From the NCBI GenBank assembly GCA_026225945.1, contig JAMJFZ010000107.1, forward strand, positions 50,693,001-50,757,000: a DNA stretch of 64,000 bases, in the 5' to 3' direction. The notes under the pieces were generated by a model. That model was not told the DNA's origin. It searched no databases and worked only from the letters and a program-made list of their open reading frames with translations. The stretch is from Cricetomys ansorgei (lineage: Eukaryota > Chordata > Mammalia > Rodentia > Nesomyidae). Shown in pieces: positions 20,916 through 32,190 of the stretch. Made by a program: the position numbers and the translations under genes. How positions within the stretch are numbered: the stretch's first letter is position 1; every line of letters begins with the position of its first letter.

Positions 20916-20967
20916 GAGAAACTTTCTTGAGTAAGTGGCAAGATATTTTCTTAATCCTAATGGATAG

Positions 20968-20970
<3 letters not shown>

Positions 20971-21002
<32 letters not shown>
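20971..21002. repeat. (TA)n microsatellite
   Basis: About 16 perfect TA units. Confidence 0.96.
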
Positions 21003-21005
<3 letters not shown>

Positions 21006-21369
21006 AAATGAATATGTATATGTAGTTTATGTGCATTAAGTGTGTTCTGTTATTGTTAAACTTTTTTATATTTGTCACGTTTGATCTGGATGTGTGGGTT
21101 AGGTGAATTCTTATACAAGTTAAAAATGTTAGTGTATCTACAAGTGCCCCATCACACCTCTAAGCAGAAGGGATAGTTGGTGTGGTGTCTGAAGAGCATC
21201 GTGAGCTATCTGTTGGCACCCGAGAAATGGGCACTGCACACACAAATAATCCAACCTCTACCCTTCCCTCTTTCTACCACCAGCCTCAGGCAGAGAAAGC
21301 AGCAGTTAGGAGCAGTGTTCAGAGAAGGTGGTGAGGCAGGGTCTGGAGATATTTGATACCTAGAACCCA

Positions 21370-21625
21370 CGTGAAAGAGGTTAGACATGGACAGACTGGT
21401 AATCCCAGCACAGATGCGGTGGAAGAAGCAAACTTCTGCCTGGGACCTGGTGATCAACCAGTCTCACCAAATGGGGAGCTCCAGGCCAGGGAGAGACCTT
21501 GTCTCAATCCAAGGTGAATGGTACCTGAGAAAAGATGTCTGAGGTTGTCCTCTGGCCTCCAGGGTCACGCAGTTGTACAGTCATGAGCACCTGCCTGCAC
21601 ATGCACACAAGAAAGGAAAGAAAAG
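21370..21625 (+). mobile_element. B4/RSINE1-like SINE, plus strand
   Basis: GGTAATCCCAGCACAGATGC, CTCCAGGCCAGGGAGAGACC, TTGTCTCAATCCAAGGTGAA and TGTCCTCTGGCCTCCAGG occur in B4/RSINE1 order, with a purine-rich tail. Confidence 0.75.
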
Positions 21626-21654
21626 AGGAAAACTTTTGTTAATGAAAACGAATT

Positions 21655-21845
21655 GATGGGGCTAATGAAATGGCTCAGCGCATAAGGGTGCTTGCTGTAA
21701 AGCAGGGTGTCCTGAGTTCGATCCCCAGGACACACATGGTAGAAGGGACTCTGCAAGTTGTTCTTTGACCTCCACATGTACACTGTGGCATATGCATGCC
21801 TCCCCCGACACAATAAGATAATATAATTAAAAATTAATTTATTAA
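21655..21845 (+). mobile_element. B3/RSINE2-type SINE, plus strand
   Basis: GGGGCTAATGAAATGGCTCA, TCCTGAGTTCGATCCCCAGG and GTTGTTCTTTGACCTCCACA precede an A/T-rich tail. The box-B-like GTTCGATCC is intact. Confidence 0.88.
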
Positions 21846-22164
21846 ATCTTCACTTTTGAGTACATGTTCATTTTGAGTGACCATGTGGGGACTAGGTATC
21901 AAGCATGTCTGTTGAGCCCTGAGCATGCTTGTTTTTGTGAGGAAAAACATTCGAATTTCATGTAAAATAAACTCCTATTTGGTTTTTATTGAAGGAACAC
22001 TTTTTACTAACGGAATGGAAAAGGCTCTAGTTATTGAGACTTAAATATACCACTGACAATTTCTCACAGGAGAAAAGGGATCTGTCGCCCTAGTTACAAG
22101 GACAGATGGTACTGATAGAGATAACATTTGAACTTGGGAGAACATTCGAAGTATAGAAAACTCG

Positions 22165-22335
22165 AAGCTAGAGAGACAACATCTCAGCTGTTGATGTAGA
22201 GTTTGATTCCAAACACCCACATTGGATGGCTAGCTAACAATGGCTCCAGGGGATCCAGTGCCTCCTGTGAGCTCTCTAGGCACCTGTACTCATATGTATA
22301 CACACACACACACACATACACACTTTAAAAGCTTT
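22165..22335 (+). mobile_element. B2-like SINE, plus strand
   Basis: A diverged head (GCTAGAGAGACAACATCTCA) and body lead to (CA)n at 22299-22322 and an A run. Confidence 0.72.
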
Positions 22336-22346
22336 AAAAAAAAAAA

Positions 22347-22520
22347 AGCCAGGAGCTGGTGGCACACATCTTTAATTCCAGTACTTAAGAGGCAGAGGCA
22401 GGCAGATCTTTGTAAGTTTGAGGCCAGCTTAGTCTACAGAGAGAGTTCCAGGACAGCCAAAATTACACAGAAAATCCCTGTCTCGAAAAACTAAAACCAG
22501 CCAAATAAATAAAAAGAAAA
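22347..22520 (+). mobile_element. B1 SINE, plus strand
   Basis: GCCAGGAGCTGGTGGCACAC, GAGGCAGAGGCAGGCAGATC and CCCTGTCTCGAAAAACTAAA give a well-preserved B1. It directly follows a B2-like element. Confidence 0.93.
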
Positions 22521-22589
22521 GAAAAGCACCCAGCAAGTAACCCTGACCATCCTGATGGGAATCCTGGTGACATTAATAAGTGAGGTCTT

Positions 22590-22610
22590 TGACGTCATAC
22601 AGTGTGACGT
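22590..22610. promoter_or_regulatory. CRE palindrome plus half-site
   Basis: A perfect TGACGTCA at 22590-22597 is followed by a TGACG half-site at 22605-22609 in non-repeat DNA. Such pairs can bind CREB/ATF dimers. There is no nearby promoter, so function is only a possibility. Confidence 0.3.
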
Positions 22611-25183
22611 GCCATTCTCTAGGCATGACACAGACATCACAGTCTTGGAAACTGAGAACAGTGATTGTGAAGATGAGCCTCACACTATGGGTCCCACTAA
22701 CGTTCTTCCATGGAAGGGAAGCCTGGCCCTGAGGCAGCACAAGAGGAGCACATGAGCAGCTCATAGGCCCCACACGAGGTGTCACAAGACACAGGAGAGT
22801 CATGCCTCCTGGAGGGTATATAGACAATTAACAGTTGCTGGGGGAAAAAGACCTTCCTTTGGTGCGCAGTCACCTACGCTCTAGGAACTCCTTGCCCATA
22901 CTACTGTAAACAGCCCCCTATTAAGCTCATTAGCTCACCAAGCTACACTTGAATGGAATGGCTTATTCGTCAGTCATTGCCAAAGTTGGCATTCCTTCTT
23001 AATCAGCTTGACAGGATAGTTATTTACAATTTTTAACTTAGGTAGAATCAAAATTAAGAGGAATTATTATTGAAGATTCCTTATAGATCTATGGTTTGGA
23101 AGTTTGAGTAGTATAAACAAAATGTTTTCACAATTGATATTACGTATATTCTTTATACAATTAATTATGATGACTCATTATGGGTATTATAATTTGGGAG
23201 TTTGTTTTCTCTCTGCTATATCTGAAATAAGAAACTAACTTTTAGTCTTTAATTCATTCCAAAATGATCATAAGATATAGTACAAGTATTTGTTTAGTAT
23301 TTGGTTCTAAACATATAGGGTGTGTACCTATACAGGTTTCAGGTACCCTCTGGGGTCTTGGAGTAGAATGCATCTCTCAGAGCTAATAGGAGATGGACTA
23401 CTTTATCGATAATCTGCCTTTAAAAGCTATCTGAAATCTTCAACAGTCTTTGTTCTCATTGCTTATTGAGACAAAGAACCTAGCTGACTTTGAACTTCTC
23501 ATGTAACAGAAGATGAACGTCCTCCTGCCGCTACCTCTTAAAGGGCTGGCTGGGATTATAGGCCTGGTTTTGTAATTTTCAGGGTTTTTGAATCCAGAGA
23601 TGGATATATATGTCTCCATCAGTCTTAGACCTCCAAATTGGCCCCAAGCCAAATGAGGTACCGGCTCTCCTTCCCTCTTTTCTTGAGGTCAAGCCCATGC
23701 CATTGAAACAAAGAGAAAATTAGACTGGAGGAAATAGCCTAGGGCTTATGGGGTTACTTAGTGCCATAGGCCATCGACTGTCCCTGCTGAAAAGGAAGTG
23801 TTCTGCAAGGCAACAGCTATCCCGTCCCACTTTAACATAAGAGGCTCCAAACAGTCACCTTGTCCTATACTAAGGCTTACACATAGGAGTAGCTACTGGT
23901 ACAGTTCCTTCAACACTTCTTATCAGACTAAAATGTATTAGATGATAATTGGAAGTATTAAGAGCAGTTGAGATGAAATGTAGCTTTGAGTTATCCCAAT
24001 AATTGCTTCAAAAGGCTGCTTCCCTGGGCTGGAAAAGACAGCGACATCACAGTGACTAAATTTCTTGCACAATCAGCCGGCCTCCCTTTAAACTTCTCAG
24101 GACCAGTCCTCTTCCTTAGGAAAAGATCACCGTTTCTGTCTTTTTACCTCCTTGTGGTTTTGTCCCGACATTCTTTGTGGATATGGGGAGCATTGTTAAA
24201 TAGGGGCCTTTGGCTGGAGTCAGGCTTCCTGTGTGAATGCAGGCAGGGTTCCTTTCCAGCTTTGATATGTTATCTGGGGCAGCAGCAGCCAGGCACACCG
24301 AGGTTTCTGACGGCTTCCTTCAGTTTCCTGTATTGTTATAATGGTATGTGTGTGCACATGTGCACGTGTGTGCAGAAGACACTGGAGAGCTGGGGGAGGC
24401 ATTTCCTTAGACTCCTTGAAAGGTTTTCAGTTAGACACGTGCCTGCTGGAAAAAGCACCAGTTAGCCAGAGTTAGGGTTCCTCACGTGGCTGCTACTAAT
24501 CGCTCCATGGATTTGGGAGAGTTATTTCATCCTCGGACCCAGCTCTGTTCCTGTATGAGGCTCCTTCTGGCTCAGAATCTCTGGCTTCTGCTCAAAGGGT
24601 CACTTTCTGCCCCCCCACCCCAGTCCCCATTTGCTGTTCTGAAACACTTGGTTCCCTCCCTTATGATTTGACACTGTGCATTCATTCATACAGTTTTTAG
24701 CGCTCAGATTTCCCCTGGTTAATTCTATATTATCCCCTTGCATTTCCGTGCTAGGAAAACATCTCCCCCATGAGCCTTTATAGACCAGACCCCATTGTCT
24801 CCACACAAATATTACAAATAGCAGGCTTTATCTGCAAAGAAAGTCCACGGTGTGTTTGTTTCCTGTTTTGTTCTGGAGTTTGGAGATTGGGTTTCGTCCT
24901 GACAAAGATCGACCCAGAGACTCTCGGCTGGCAGTCACTTCTCCAGCTCTGTTCTCATTAAATTCAATTGGTTCTAAATACCCACAGTGGTATATTTAAT
25001 TCATCCGTGTCTGTGCCTAAGTATGAACATTTAAAATGGAACCAGGGTAGGAAACTCGTTTTACATTCTTGGTTTGTCCCACCCTGATGGCTTCCTAGGA
25101 TCTTTCACAAGTGGGTTTAGCTCCACCTAGCGATGTGAAGCCTGAGGCTTTGCTGCCTGATTGAAAACTGCTGGCTGAAACAG
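22611..25183. other. intergenic, mostly unique sequence
   Basis: No gene is recognised. The stretch 23450-23575 has an old reverse B1-like signature (GGGCTGGCTGGGATTATAGG). The AT-rich block 22980-23330 is free of SINEs. Confidence 0.45.
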
Positions 25184-25278
25184 GCAAAAAAAAACAAAAA
25201 CAAAAACAAAAACAAAAAAGCAAAAAACAAAAAACAAAAAAACAAACAAACAAAAAACAAACAAACAAACAAAAAAAC
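25184..25278. repeat. (AAAAC)n / (AAAC)n tract
   Basis: Nearly 100 bp consist only of A and C in A3-8C units. No SINE body is recognisable to the left, so it may be the expanded tail of an eroded retroelement. Confidence 0.95.
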
Positions 25279-26009
25279 CGAGAGAAAAGTCGAATTTGTT
25301 ACGGAACACTACAATTTGTTTAAGTTACAGAGCCACGAAAAGTGAAGATTTCTGAATGTTGTGTTTTAGGTAGAAGCCATGTTTGGCTTCTAATTTTTCA
25401 GTGTGATTTTTGTGTTCTTAATGTGCTGTGCTTTTAGTATAGTTGGGGATTTACATTCCTCTGTAAGAACATGGCTAGTTATTTACTTTTCAGTAAGTCT
25501 CTATTTTTCTTTTTCTAGGGGGTGTAAATAGTTCCAAGAAAACTTCTAAGCCTTTTCAAAAACTTCAGGCAGCCCCAGCTGTGATTCATGTATCAACTGT
25601 ACACATTTCAGGTATATGTGACTTTCCATTCTCCCAGAGGTCAAAGTACACAGGGTAGATATACCTGGTCATCTCCACTGACTGGAGGTTGTGATGTTTT
25701 TGATACAGCTTTCCGTTTGGCAGAATTAAAAATTTTGATTTAATATTTTAAAAAAATTCTGGCTGGCGAAACTCCACAAGATAAACACCATGATAACTTT
25801 CTCTGCTGTCTGTGTTTACAAATTGGAAAAGAAGATAACAGAGAGAACAAACGAGACATGGCCATGGCAGTGGATTAGTCAGAACACCATTTACAGTGTA
25901 GAGAGCCCTTGCAGTGGGCCACATTTCACAAACCAGTGTGGGGGGTATTCAAGCTGCATTTGGCAAGTGATGAGAAGTATTACTATTATTATTAATTATG
26001 ACTACATTT
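25279..26009. other. intergenic, no recognisable feature
   Basis: AT-rich unique sequence with no gene or recognisable repeat. Confidence 0.45.
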
Positions 26010-26310
26010 TTGGTCTGGAGTAATAGTCCTATTGGTAAATTGCCTGCCACACAGACCCGAGGACCTGAGTTCAATTCTCCAGAGCCCACATTAAAAACCA
26101 TGTGTGATAGTCCAATCATTAAAAATCTTAGTGCTGGGGACTCAGAAACAGGCAGATCCCCAGGGGTAGCCGGCCAGCTAGACTTTCTTGGCAAGGTTCA
26201 GGTCAATGAGAAACCTTGTCTCAAAAAACAAAGTGGACAGTGACTGAGGAACGACACCCATATACATACCTCTGCACACCGATACAGCTGCACACACATG
26301 CCACGTGTGC
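26010..26310 (+). mobile_element. B4/RSINE1-like SINE, plus strand
   Basis: CCCGAGGACCTGAGTTCAAT, GGCAGATCCCCAGGGGTAGC, CTAGACTTTCTTGGCAAGGT and CACATGCCACGTGTGC follow the B4/RSINE1 order. Confidence 0.8.
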
Positions 26311-26460
26311 TTACAGAAACACACAGAGAGAGAGAGGTGGGGGGGAATAATTGTACTTTCCAGAGATCCACCTAGAAGTGATCTTTTTTAGGTAGAGTGG
26401 AACTTGTTTTTTCTTCCAACTCTACTCCATGGGCTCAGTTGTGAGAAGTGAGGTCTCTAA

Positions 26461-26506
26461 GATCATCATCATCATCATCATCAACATCATCATCATCATC
26501 ATCATA
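26461..26506. repeat. (ATC)n trinucleotide microsatellite
   Basis: About 15 ATC units with one ACATC interruption. Confidence 0.96.
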
Positions 26507-26643
26507 TCCCAGGTGCTAATACAAAGCTGTTTGGTGGGAGGAGCAGGTAAGGGCTCCTGGGCACAAGCCTACCATAACAGCTGATTTGTTTTTATTGATT
26601 AACTTATTTGGTCCTTCTCTTTTAGGTGCTGAAGGAACATGCA

Positions 26644-26644
<1 letters not shown>

Positions 26645-26677
<33 letters not shown>
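26645..26677. repeat. (CA)n microsatellite
   Basis: About 16 uninterrupted CA units. Confidence 0.97.
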
Positions 26678-26678
<1 letters not shown>

Positions 26679-26699
26679 CGAATATATGTACCATATCCC

Positions 26700-26855
26700 G
26701 ACTTGGTGCTCACAGAGGTCAGAAGAGGGTATCTGAACCTCTGGAACCAGAGTTATAGGTGTTGTGAGTTGTCATGTAGATGGTGGGAACCAAACCCAGG
26801 TCCTCTGCAACAGCAGTAACTGTTCTTAAATCCCAAGCTATTTTCCCGGTCCCTA
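26700..26855 (-). mobile_element. B2/B3-like SINE, minus strand
   Basis: CACAGAGGTCAGAAGAGGGT, GGTGGGAACCAAACCCAGGT, CCTCTGCAACAGCAGTAACT and a diverged head CTATTTTCCCGGTCCC mark a reverse B2/B3. The adjacent (CA)n is probably its expanded 3' end. Confidence 0.82.
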
Positions 26856-27742
26856 ATGTGTACTGTAACAGTACACCTACTGTGTAGGCACACAAGGAAG
26901 ACATTGAGGCGTATTCATAGATGTAAACTCTACCAGACCTCATTAGAGGGAACCACTATCCTCGCCAGTGCCATACTGGACCATGGAAACCCCACGAGCA
27001 TCTGAGCTCAGGTGTTTTTTCTGATTCAGAACTCGTAAGGTGTTCTACTGACAGCACGTGCAGATCAGGTACAATCAACATCCACCACGTAAATCCAACA
27101 CCTGCAGACAACACAAAATGCCAAGACCTAGGGAGTCCCTCACCCAACAGTGCACAAGACAATTATTTTATACATACCTAAAAATAAACTCCTACCACAG
27201 TGTACTCTTTATTCAACATATAATTTACTGTATAAATATTGCACAAGTTTATGTGAAGTAACTTAAAAATCCCATAGTCTGGGCTAAAGCAAAACAACGT
27301 AAGACATCTCCAACCATGAGGAAGCAATTAGCTGCAGCTAGGGCGCACTCAGCTGAGTGCTGTTTGTGTAAATTTCCACGGCATCCTAGCAGCCTCACCT
27401 TGCTTCTGTGGCACGGCACAAAGTGATTCTGATATAGTGGAGATGCTCTCTAGCTGGCCAACAGTGACATCAGCACCATCCACACTCCCTTAGAGCCACA
27501 ATGAGGGCAGTGGCTGCCATTCCCTTGTGCATTGGAGGGCTTGTGCTCAAGGAGGGTCACACTGCTCTCAGCCTCCCATCCGGAGGTTACCCATTAGGTT
27601 CTTAAAGCAACAGTGTTTGTTACTAATGTTCCCGTTTCATGACTAACCCCGTAATGACTTGATATCTAGGTGAGTTTTCCTTTATCATAAAAATAACTCA
27701 TGACATTTTAGGGCATCGATTGGAAGATTTAAAAGTCTGTTA
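26856..27742. other. intergenic, no recognisable feature
   Basis: No gene or clear repeat is recognised. Confidence 0.45.
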
Positions 27743-27960
27743 AGAATTCCTATACTGGCTGAGTATGGTAACCCTAGCGCTCAGGAAGCAAGGCAGGAGA
27801 AATCCTGAGCTGGAGGTGAATCTGGCTACATATTGAGTTCTAGGCTAGCTTGTGGCACATAGAAAGACTCTGCCATTAAAAAAACAAAAGCAGGGACTGT
27901 AGCTCAGTGGTAGAGTACTTGCCTACCATGTCCACGGCACTGGGCTGGAGCCCCTGAAAC
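27743..27960 (+). mobile_element. B4-type SINE (B1-like plus ID/tRNA-like)
   Basis: A diverged B1-like half is followed after AAAAACAAAAG by GCAGGGACTGTAGCTCAGTG, GTAGAGTACTTGCCTACCAT and CTGGGCTGGAGCCC. The second half still carries a clear tRNA box-A-like TAGCTCAGTGG. Confidence 0.85.
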
Positions 27961-28794
27961 TCTATCCCCTCCCCCACTTCTAAGCTACTCAATTCTGACT
28001 CATAAGATCCTGCCATTTTAGCAGCATACTTTCTGTGTGCTGGATACTTCATTACCTTCCCTGGTCGTCCACGCTGCCCTAAAGAGATAGGTGTGATAGA
28101 TGCATGTAATGGCTTCAGCTGAAGAGCTAGGGTTGGCTAAGCATCTGTCATTTCCCTCATCACAACTCCAGGAATCTCTGAACAGCCCCCAGTGTGCCCC
28201 TCAGTGACTTCTGACTCAGTACAGCATCTGATCTTGACTCAGCCCTGCGGACTCCTACCACTACCCTCTGGTCGCTGCTCAGGCATGACACGCTGCAACA
28301 AGTGCCTTGGGTCAGATTCTGTGAACAGTTCCCAGCGTCCGGCTTGAGCTACACAGCCTGGCCCTGCCTGAGTCTATGTTAAAAGACACAAACTGAAAGA
28401 AGCTACGGCAAACAGTTTTGTTCACTTTGACTTTAATCATGGGCAACAGGAAAGAAGGCTGGAAGGGAAGAGGGCGAGTTAGAAGATAACATGTTTTCTG
28501 TTTGGTGAGTAACTGAGAGAGGTTTTTTTAAAAATTTTTTTATTTTTTACCATTTTCATTTTCATTAGTTAAAAATTCCAAAGGCTGTAAGATGTCTAGT
28601 AACTCAGTTATCAACCATAGTATAACGTACGAGGTGATTTTTGCAAGGGTAACTATTTACAAATTGATAGTTACCAGGATGCATGCATGTAGGAGGTGTG
28701 CGTAAATGTATGAAGTGTAATAAAACTCACAAATGTGGCTGGTAGGCCTATTTTGAAGCTATGGAAACCGAGACTCAGGGAAAGCTAGCGATTC
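27961..28794. other. intergenic, no recognisable feature
   Basis: Nothing is recognised beyond a short T-rich run near 28530. Confidence 0.45.
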
Positions 28795-29225
28795 TTCCAT
28801 GTTGACTGCACCAGTTTGCTTTCTGTTCTCATGATAAACGATGAAAAAGTTGAAAATCAACTAGGGAAGGACATAGGGTTTATTTTAGTTTTAGGTTAGA
28901 GTCTTTCTAGAGGAAAGCCACGGCAGGGACCCAGTGCAGGAGCTTGAAGCAGGAATCATGGAGGAACATTGCTTAGAGGAAGCTGGTTTAGTAGTCCAAC
29001 AACGGCTGTCTCACAGTGGAGAGGGTGAGAGTCCTGTAGTTGTTCAGTCCCCAAGCCTGAGTCCCTCAGCACTCCTAGTCTGGCACTGAAGGCCTGGATG
29101 ATTTCTGGAGCACTGCTGGTCTTCAGTCCATGTTGGAAGAAGTAGGTCCTAAGAGCTGTGAAGAAACGCCATAGCAACAGGACAGATGGACTTACGTTAG
29201 GAAAGTTTATTTCTAGTTATGATTA
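28795..29225 (-). mobile_element. MaLR-like LTR, minus orientation
   Basis: The left end (TTTGCTTTCTGTTCTCATGA, then 'gggtttattttag') and the right part with CTGTGAAGAAACGCCATAGC resemble the reverse of rodent MaLR-type LTRs, heavily diverged. Confidence 0.5.
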
Positions 29226-30829
29226 TGTAACTTTAAAACAATTATTTTGTACTTTGTGGAAGGAAGGGCTGCCTAAGCCTTGGCAGTCAGCTTCTATCTG
29301 TAGGTGTTGGCTTGATGTAAATCTGTGATTCAGATGTTTGCTTCCTCGTGACCTGCACCTGCTCATGTCTCTGACAGAGCTATTGTGATCCAAAAAGCTT
29401 GTACTCTGAAGAGCAAAATTGCTGTGGAGGAATTCTTGTAGTCTTTCTCCCACAGTCTCAAGCAACAAGGAGAGAACACTCCCCTTAGGATTTGAGCTCT
29501 CCCATCATAAAAGTGACATAGTTCAGGTGCTAAAGGATTGTGGGATGAGGCTAAGCTACATGTTTCCTTCATTATGCAAATAGGCTTTTGGATGAAGGGC
29601 CAGAGTTTTTGTATCAGTGAAACACCTGAGGAGCTTTTGTATCAATAAAAACATCTGAGACCAGACCATAGGGGTTTCAGTGTGCTTGCCATGACAGGTG
29701 GTTCCCTCTGCTGAGTTCTAGCAGGTATGTAACTATGAAAATGTCTCCTTGTCTTTCCTGCTGAGTTCACACAGTAGCTATTGGCTACTGAGTTGCCAGG
29801 GAGAGTGAGGGCCAGGAGACACAAAGCAAATGTTCCTTCTGTGTCTACTTATGTGGGCTGGTTCTGCCATCAAAATCTTCTGCCCATATTCAGGGTGGGT
29901 CTTCCTGCTTCAGAAAGAAAGAAAACCCCTCACAGAATGGCCAGGAGCTTGTGTTTTAGTTGGTTCTAGAAGTAGCCAAGCTGACAACCAAGATTAGCCA
30001 CACATCCACGTTGCTGGGAGTAGAATTGTACTTGCCAAACTCATGTGACATCAAAGTGACCATTCATACAAATCAGCTTTGCCCGGATTTCACTGGGTTA
30101 TTTATACAGTTCATCAGCTAGTCATTGTCATCGAATCATGGTTAATCTGGTGGAATCAGTTGCTATTGTTTCCCTTCTCAGGGTGCCTAGGAATACTGTT
30201 GAGAGATCAAAATCACAGAGAGTAAGGGACAGTACCAGAACCTACAGCTACTCCTGATTCTTTTCCATCCAACTTCTAATCTTAGGTCACAACTGTACTC
30301 ACCTGACTCCAAGATGGTCCCCATTAGCCCAGACTCTTGGGTTCGTGCCCTTATCCACCACTGTTAAATCCCATCAGTGTTTTTTCATGGGGCAAATAGA
30401 ACACAGCTGAGTTGACACTCTATCTTCTCTGTGCCTCCTGGTCCTCATTCTCCCTGGCAAGTTTTCAGCTGATAGTTACTGTGCGTCATAAAAGACATCA
30501 GGTTTCTACCTCAGTTGCTCATTGCTGCTTTCCTCTGTAGTCAATCAACTGTAATGTTATGAAAACACATGGGCAGTCTATGCAGAGATCTCTGTGAGGT
30601 GAGGCCTGAGACCACCAGCCATGCCAGTGAATGATCTTTGGAGCAGCTATTCCAGATATTCCCAATCATGTCTTGAGAGGACGATAGTCTCAATGACACT
30701 TTGTACCTCATGAGTCAGATTCAACTGGCAAAGTGACAGCTTCCCCTGCACACAAAAACTAAGATAATAAATGTGTTTCCATAAATTGCTGTTTTATGGG
30801 GCAGTTAGCTACATGGTGGTAGATAATCA
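29226..30829. other. intergenic, with a 29-bp tandem duplication
   Basis: No gene is recognised. At 29608-29664 a unit of about 29 bp beginning TTTTGTATCA is present twice (TTTTGTATCAGTGAAACACC and TTTTGTATCAATAAAAACAT), a small diverged tandem duplication. Confidence 0.5.
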
Positions 30830-31065
30830 GGCTGGGGAGATGGCTCAGTGGGTAGAGCACTTGCAATGCAAATGTGGAGGATCCGAACCTATGTAAAGCA
30901 GGGCACAGTAGAGCTTGTCTGTAATCCCAGTGCAACTGTGCTAAGATGGGAGACAGAAACAGAAGCTCTGGAATCTTGCAGGCAAGGCTAACCTTGCCTG
31001 CGGACCCCTGATCATCAAAGAGGCTGTGTCAAAACAAGATGGAAGGCAAGGACTGATCGCTGAGG
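30830..31065 (+). mobile_element. B4/RSINE1-like SINE, plus strand
   Basis: GGCTGGGGAGATGGCTCAGT, GGGTAGAGCACTTGCAATGC, TGTCTGTAATCCCAGTGCAA and GGAAGGCAAGGACTGATCGC, in order. The head is well preserved. Confidence 0.85.
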
Positions 31066-31989
31066 CGATGGGTTACTGATAGATAGCTGATGGACATTTC
31101 AGATAGCATGCCTCTGGTTCACAGGACTTCTGATGGGGAAGTCTACTTGAGGCTGTGTCTTGTGGAATCTGAGGAAACTCATCTGTCCAGGGCCTGGCTT
31201 AGCGATGACATCTTGGATCTGAGGTCTACGGGCTTGAGGCTTGGGAGGTTGTATTGGGAAGGATAGGAGAATTGCATATGTGGGAGGAACAGAAATACCT
31301 TGTGCCCAGAAGATGGGAACCATGATGGTTTAAAGCACGTCCACAGATTATTTGTTGATGAATTCAAAAGGTAGAACCTAATTCTGTTCCATCTCTGTGT
31401 GGCTGGTCTGCATGGCTCCCAAATAAGGAACAAAATGAAATAGAGGTGACTATGTGTGACTTTAGAGACAAGGTCTGACAGTGGTTTTTTTTTTTTTTTT
31501 TTGTCTCTAGCATATGTTTCCTTCTGGATTGCTGTTCTGTGAAGGATGTGAGCTATCTCCCTGAGAGGCCCACGTGGGATGGAACTGAAGCTCCAGGCAG
31601 CAGCTCTCCTGTAGTCTAGTCAAGCCTTCAGGAGCTTCAACTTTAGCCTATATCTTGATCTCATCCTGGAGAGAGGGTCTGACACACCCCTGAAGTAAGT
31701 CTCTTTCAGAATCCTAATTCTCAGAAACTGTTGAAGAAATAGATGGTTATTGTCTTGAGTGGCTATGTTTGGACGTCATTTTCCACATAGCAGCAAACTA
31801 TTAATGTTCCTTCACTAAGAATCCAGTTTTAGTATTTACATGTGGATTTCCCATCCTTAGTTCTTGCTCCTGAGTTTCCCATAGCCACCCAGAAAGTCCC
31901 TTTGTCTTTGTCGTCAATTTTCACTGTATACATTTATTTATTCAATCACTATATTTATCAAAGAGAACTTTGCTATAAACAGAACATTC
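31066..31989. other. intergenic, poly(T) run only
   Basis: No gene is seen. Poly(T) of about 18 at 31485-31502 has no recognisable retroelement body next to it. Confidence 0.45.
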
Positions 31990-32052
31990 AGACTTCCTCC
32001 CTCCCTCCCTCCCTCCTTCCCTCCTCTCTCTCTCTCTTTCTCTCTCTCATTG
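31990..32052. repeat. (CCTT/CCCT)n and (CT)n tract
   Basis: About 60 bp of pyrimidine-only sequence, again directly beside the tail of a reverse B1. Confidence 0.95.
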
Positions 32053-32190
32053 ACTTTTCAAGACAGGGCTTCCCTGGCTGTCCTTGAAGACCAGGCTATA
32101 GACCAGGCTGGCTTTGAACTCAGAGATCTGCCTGTCTCTGCCTCCTGAGTGCTTGGGTTAAAGGCATGCATCACCACCACCTGGCTTCAA
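32053..32190 (-). mobile_element. B1 SINE, minus strand
   Basis: CTTTTCAAGACAGGGCTTCC, GACCAGGCTGGCTTTGAACT and GCATGCATCACCACCACCTG identify a well-preserved B1. There is a short internal duplication of ACCAGGCTATAG/ACCAGGCTGG. Confidence 0.92.

Noticed and set aside
27895..27960. tRNA-like sequence with box A and box B
   Set aside because: It belongs to a B4/ID-type SINE and does not fold as a functional tRNA with matched stems; other such hits in the window are SINE heads too.
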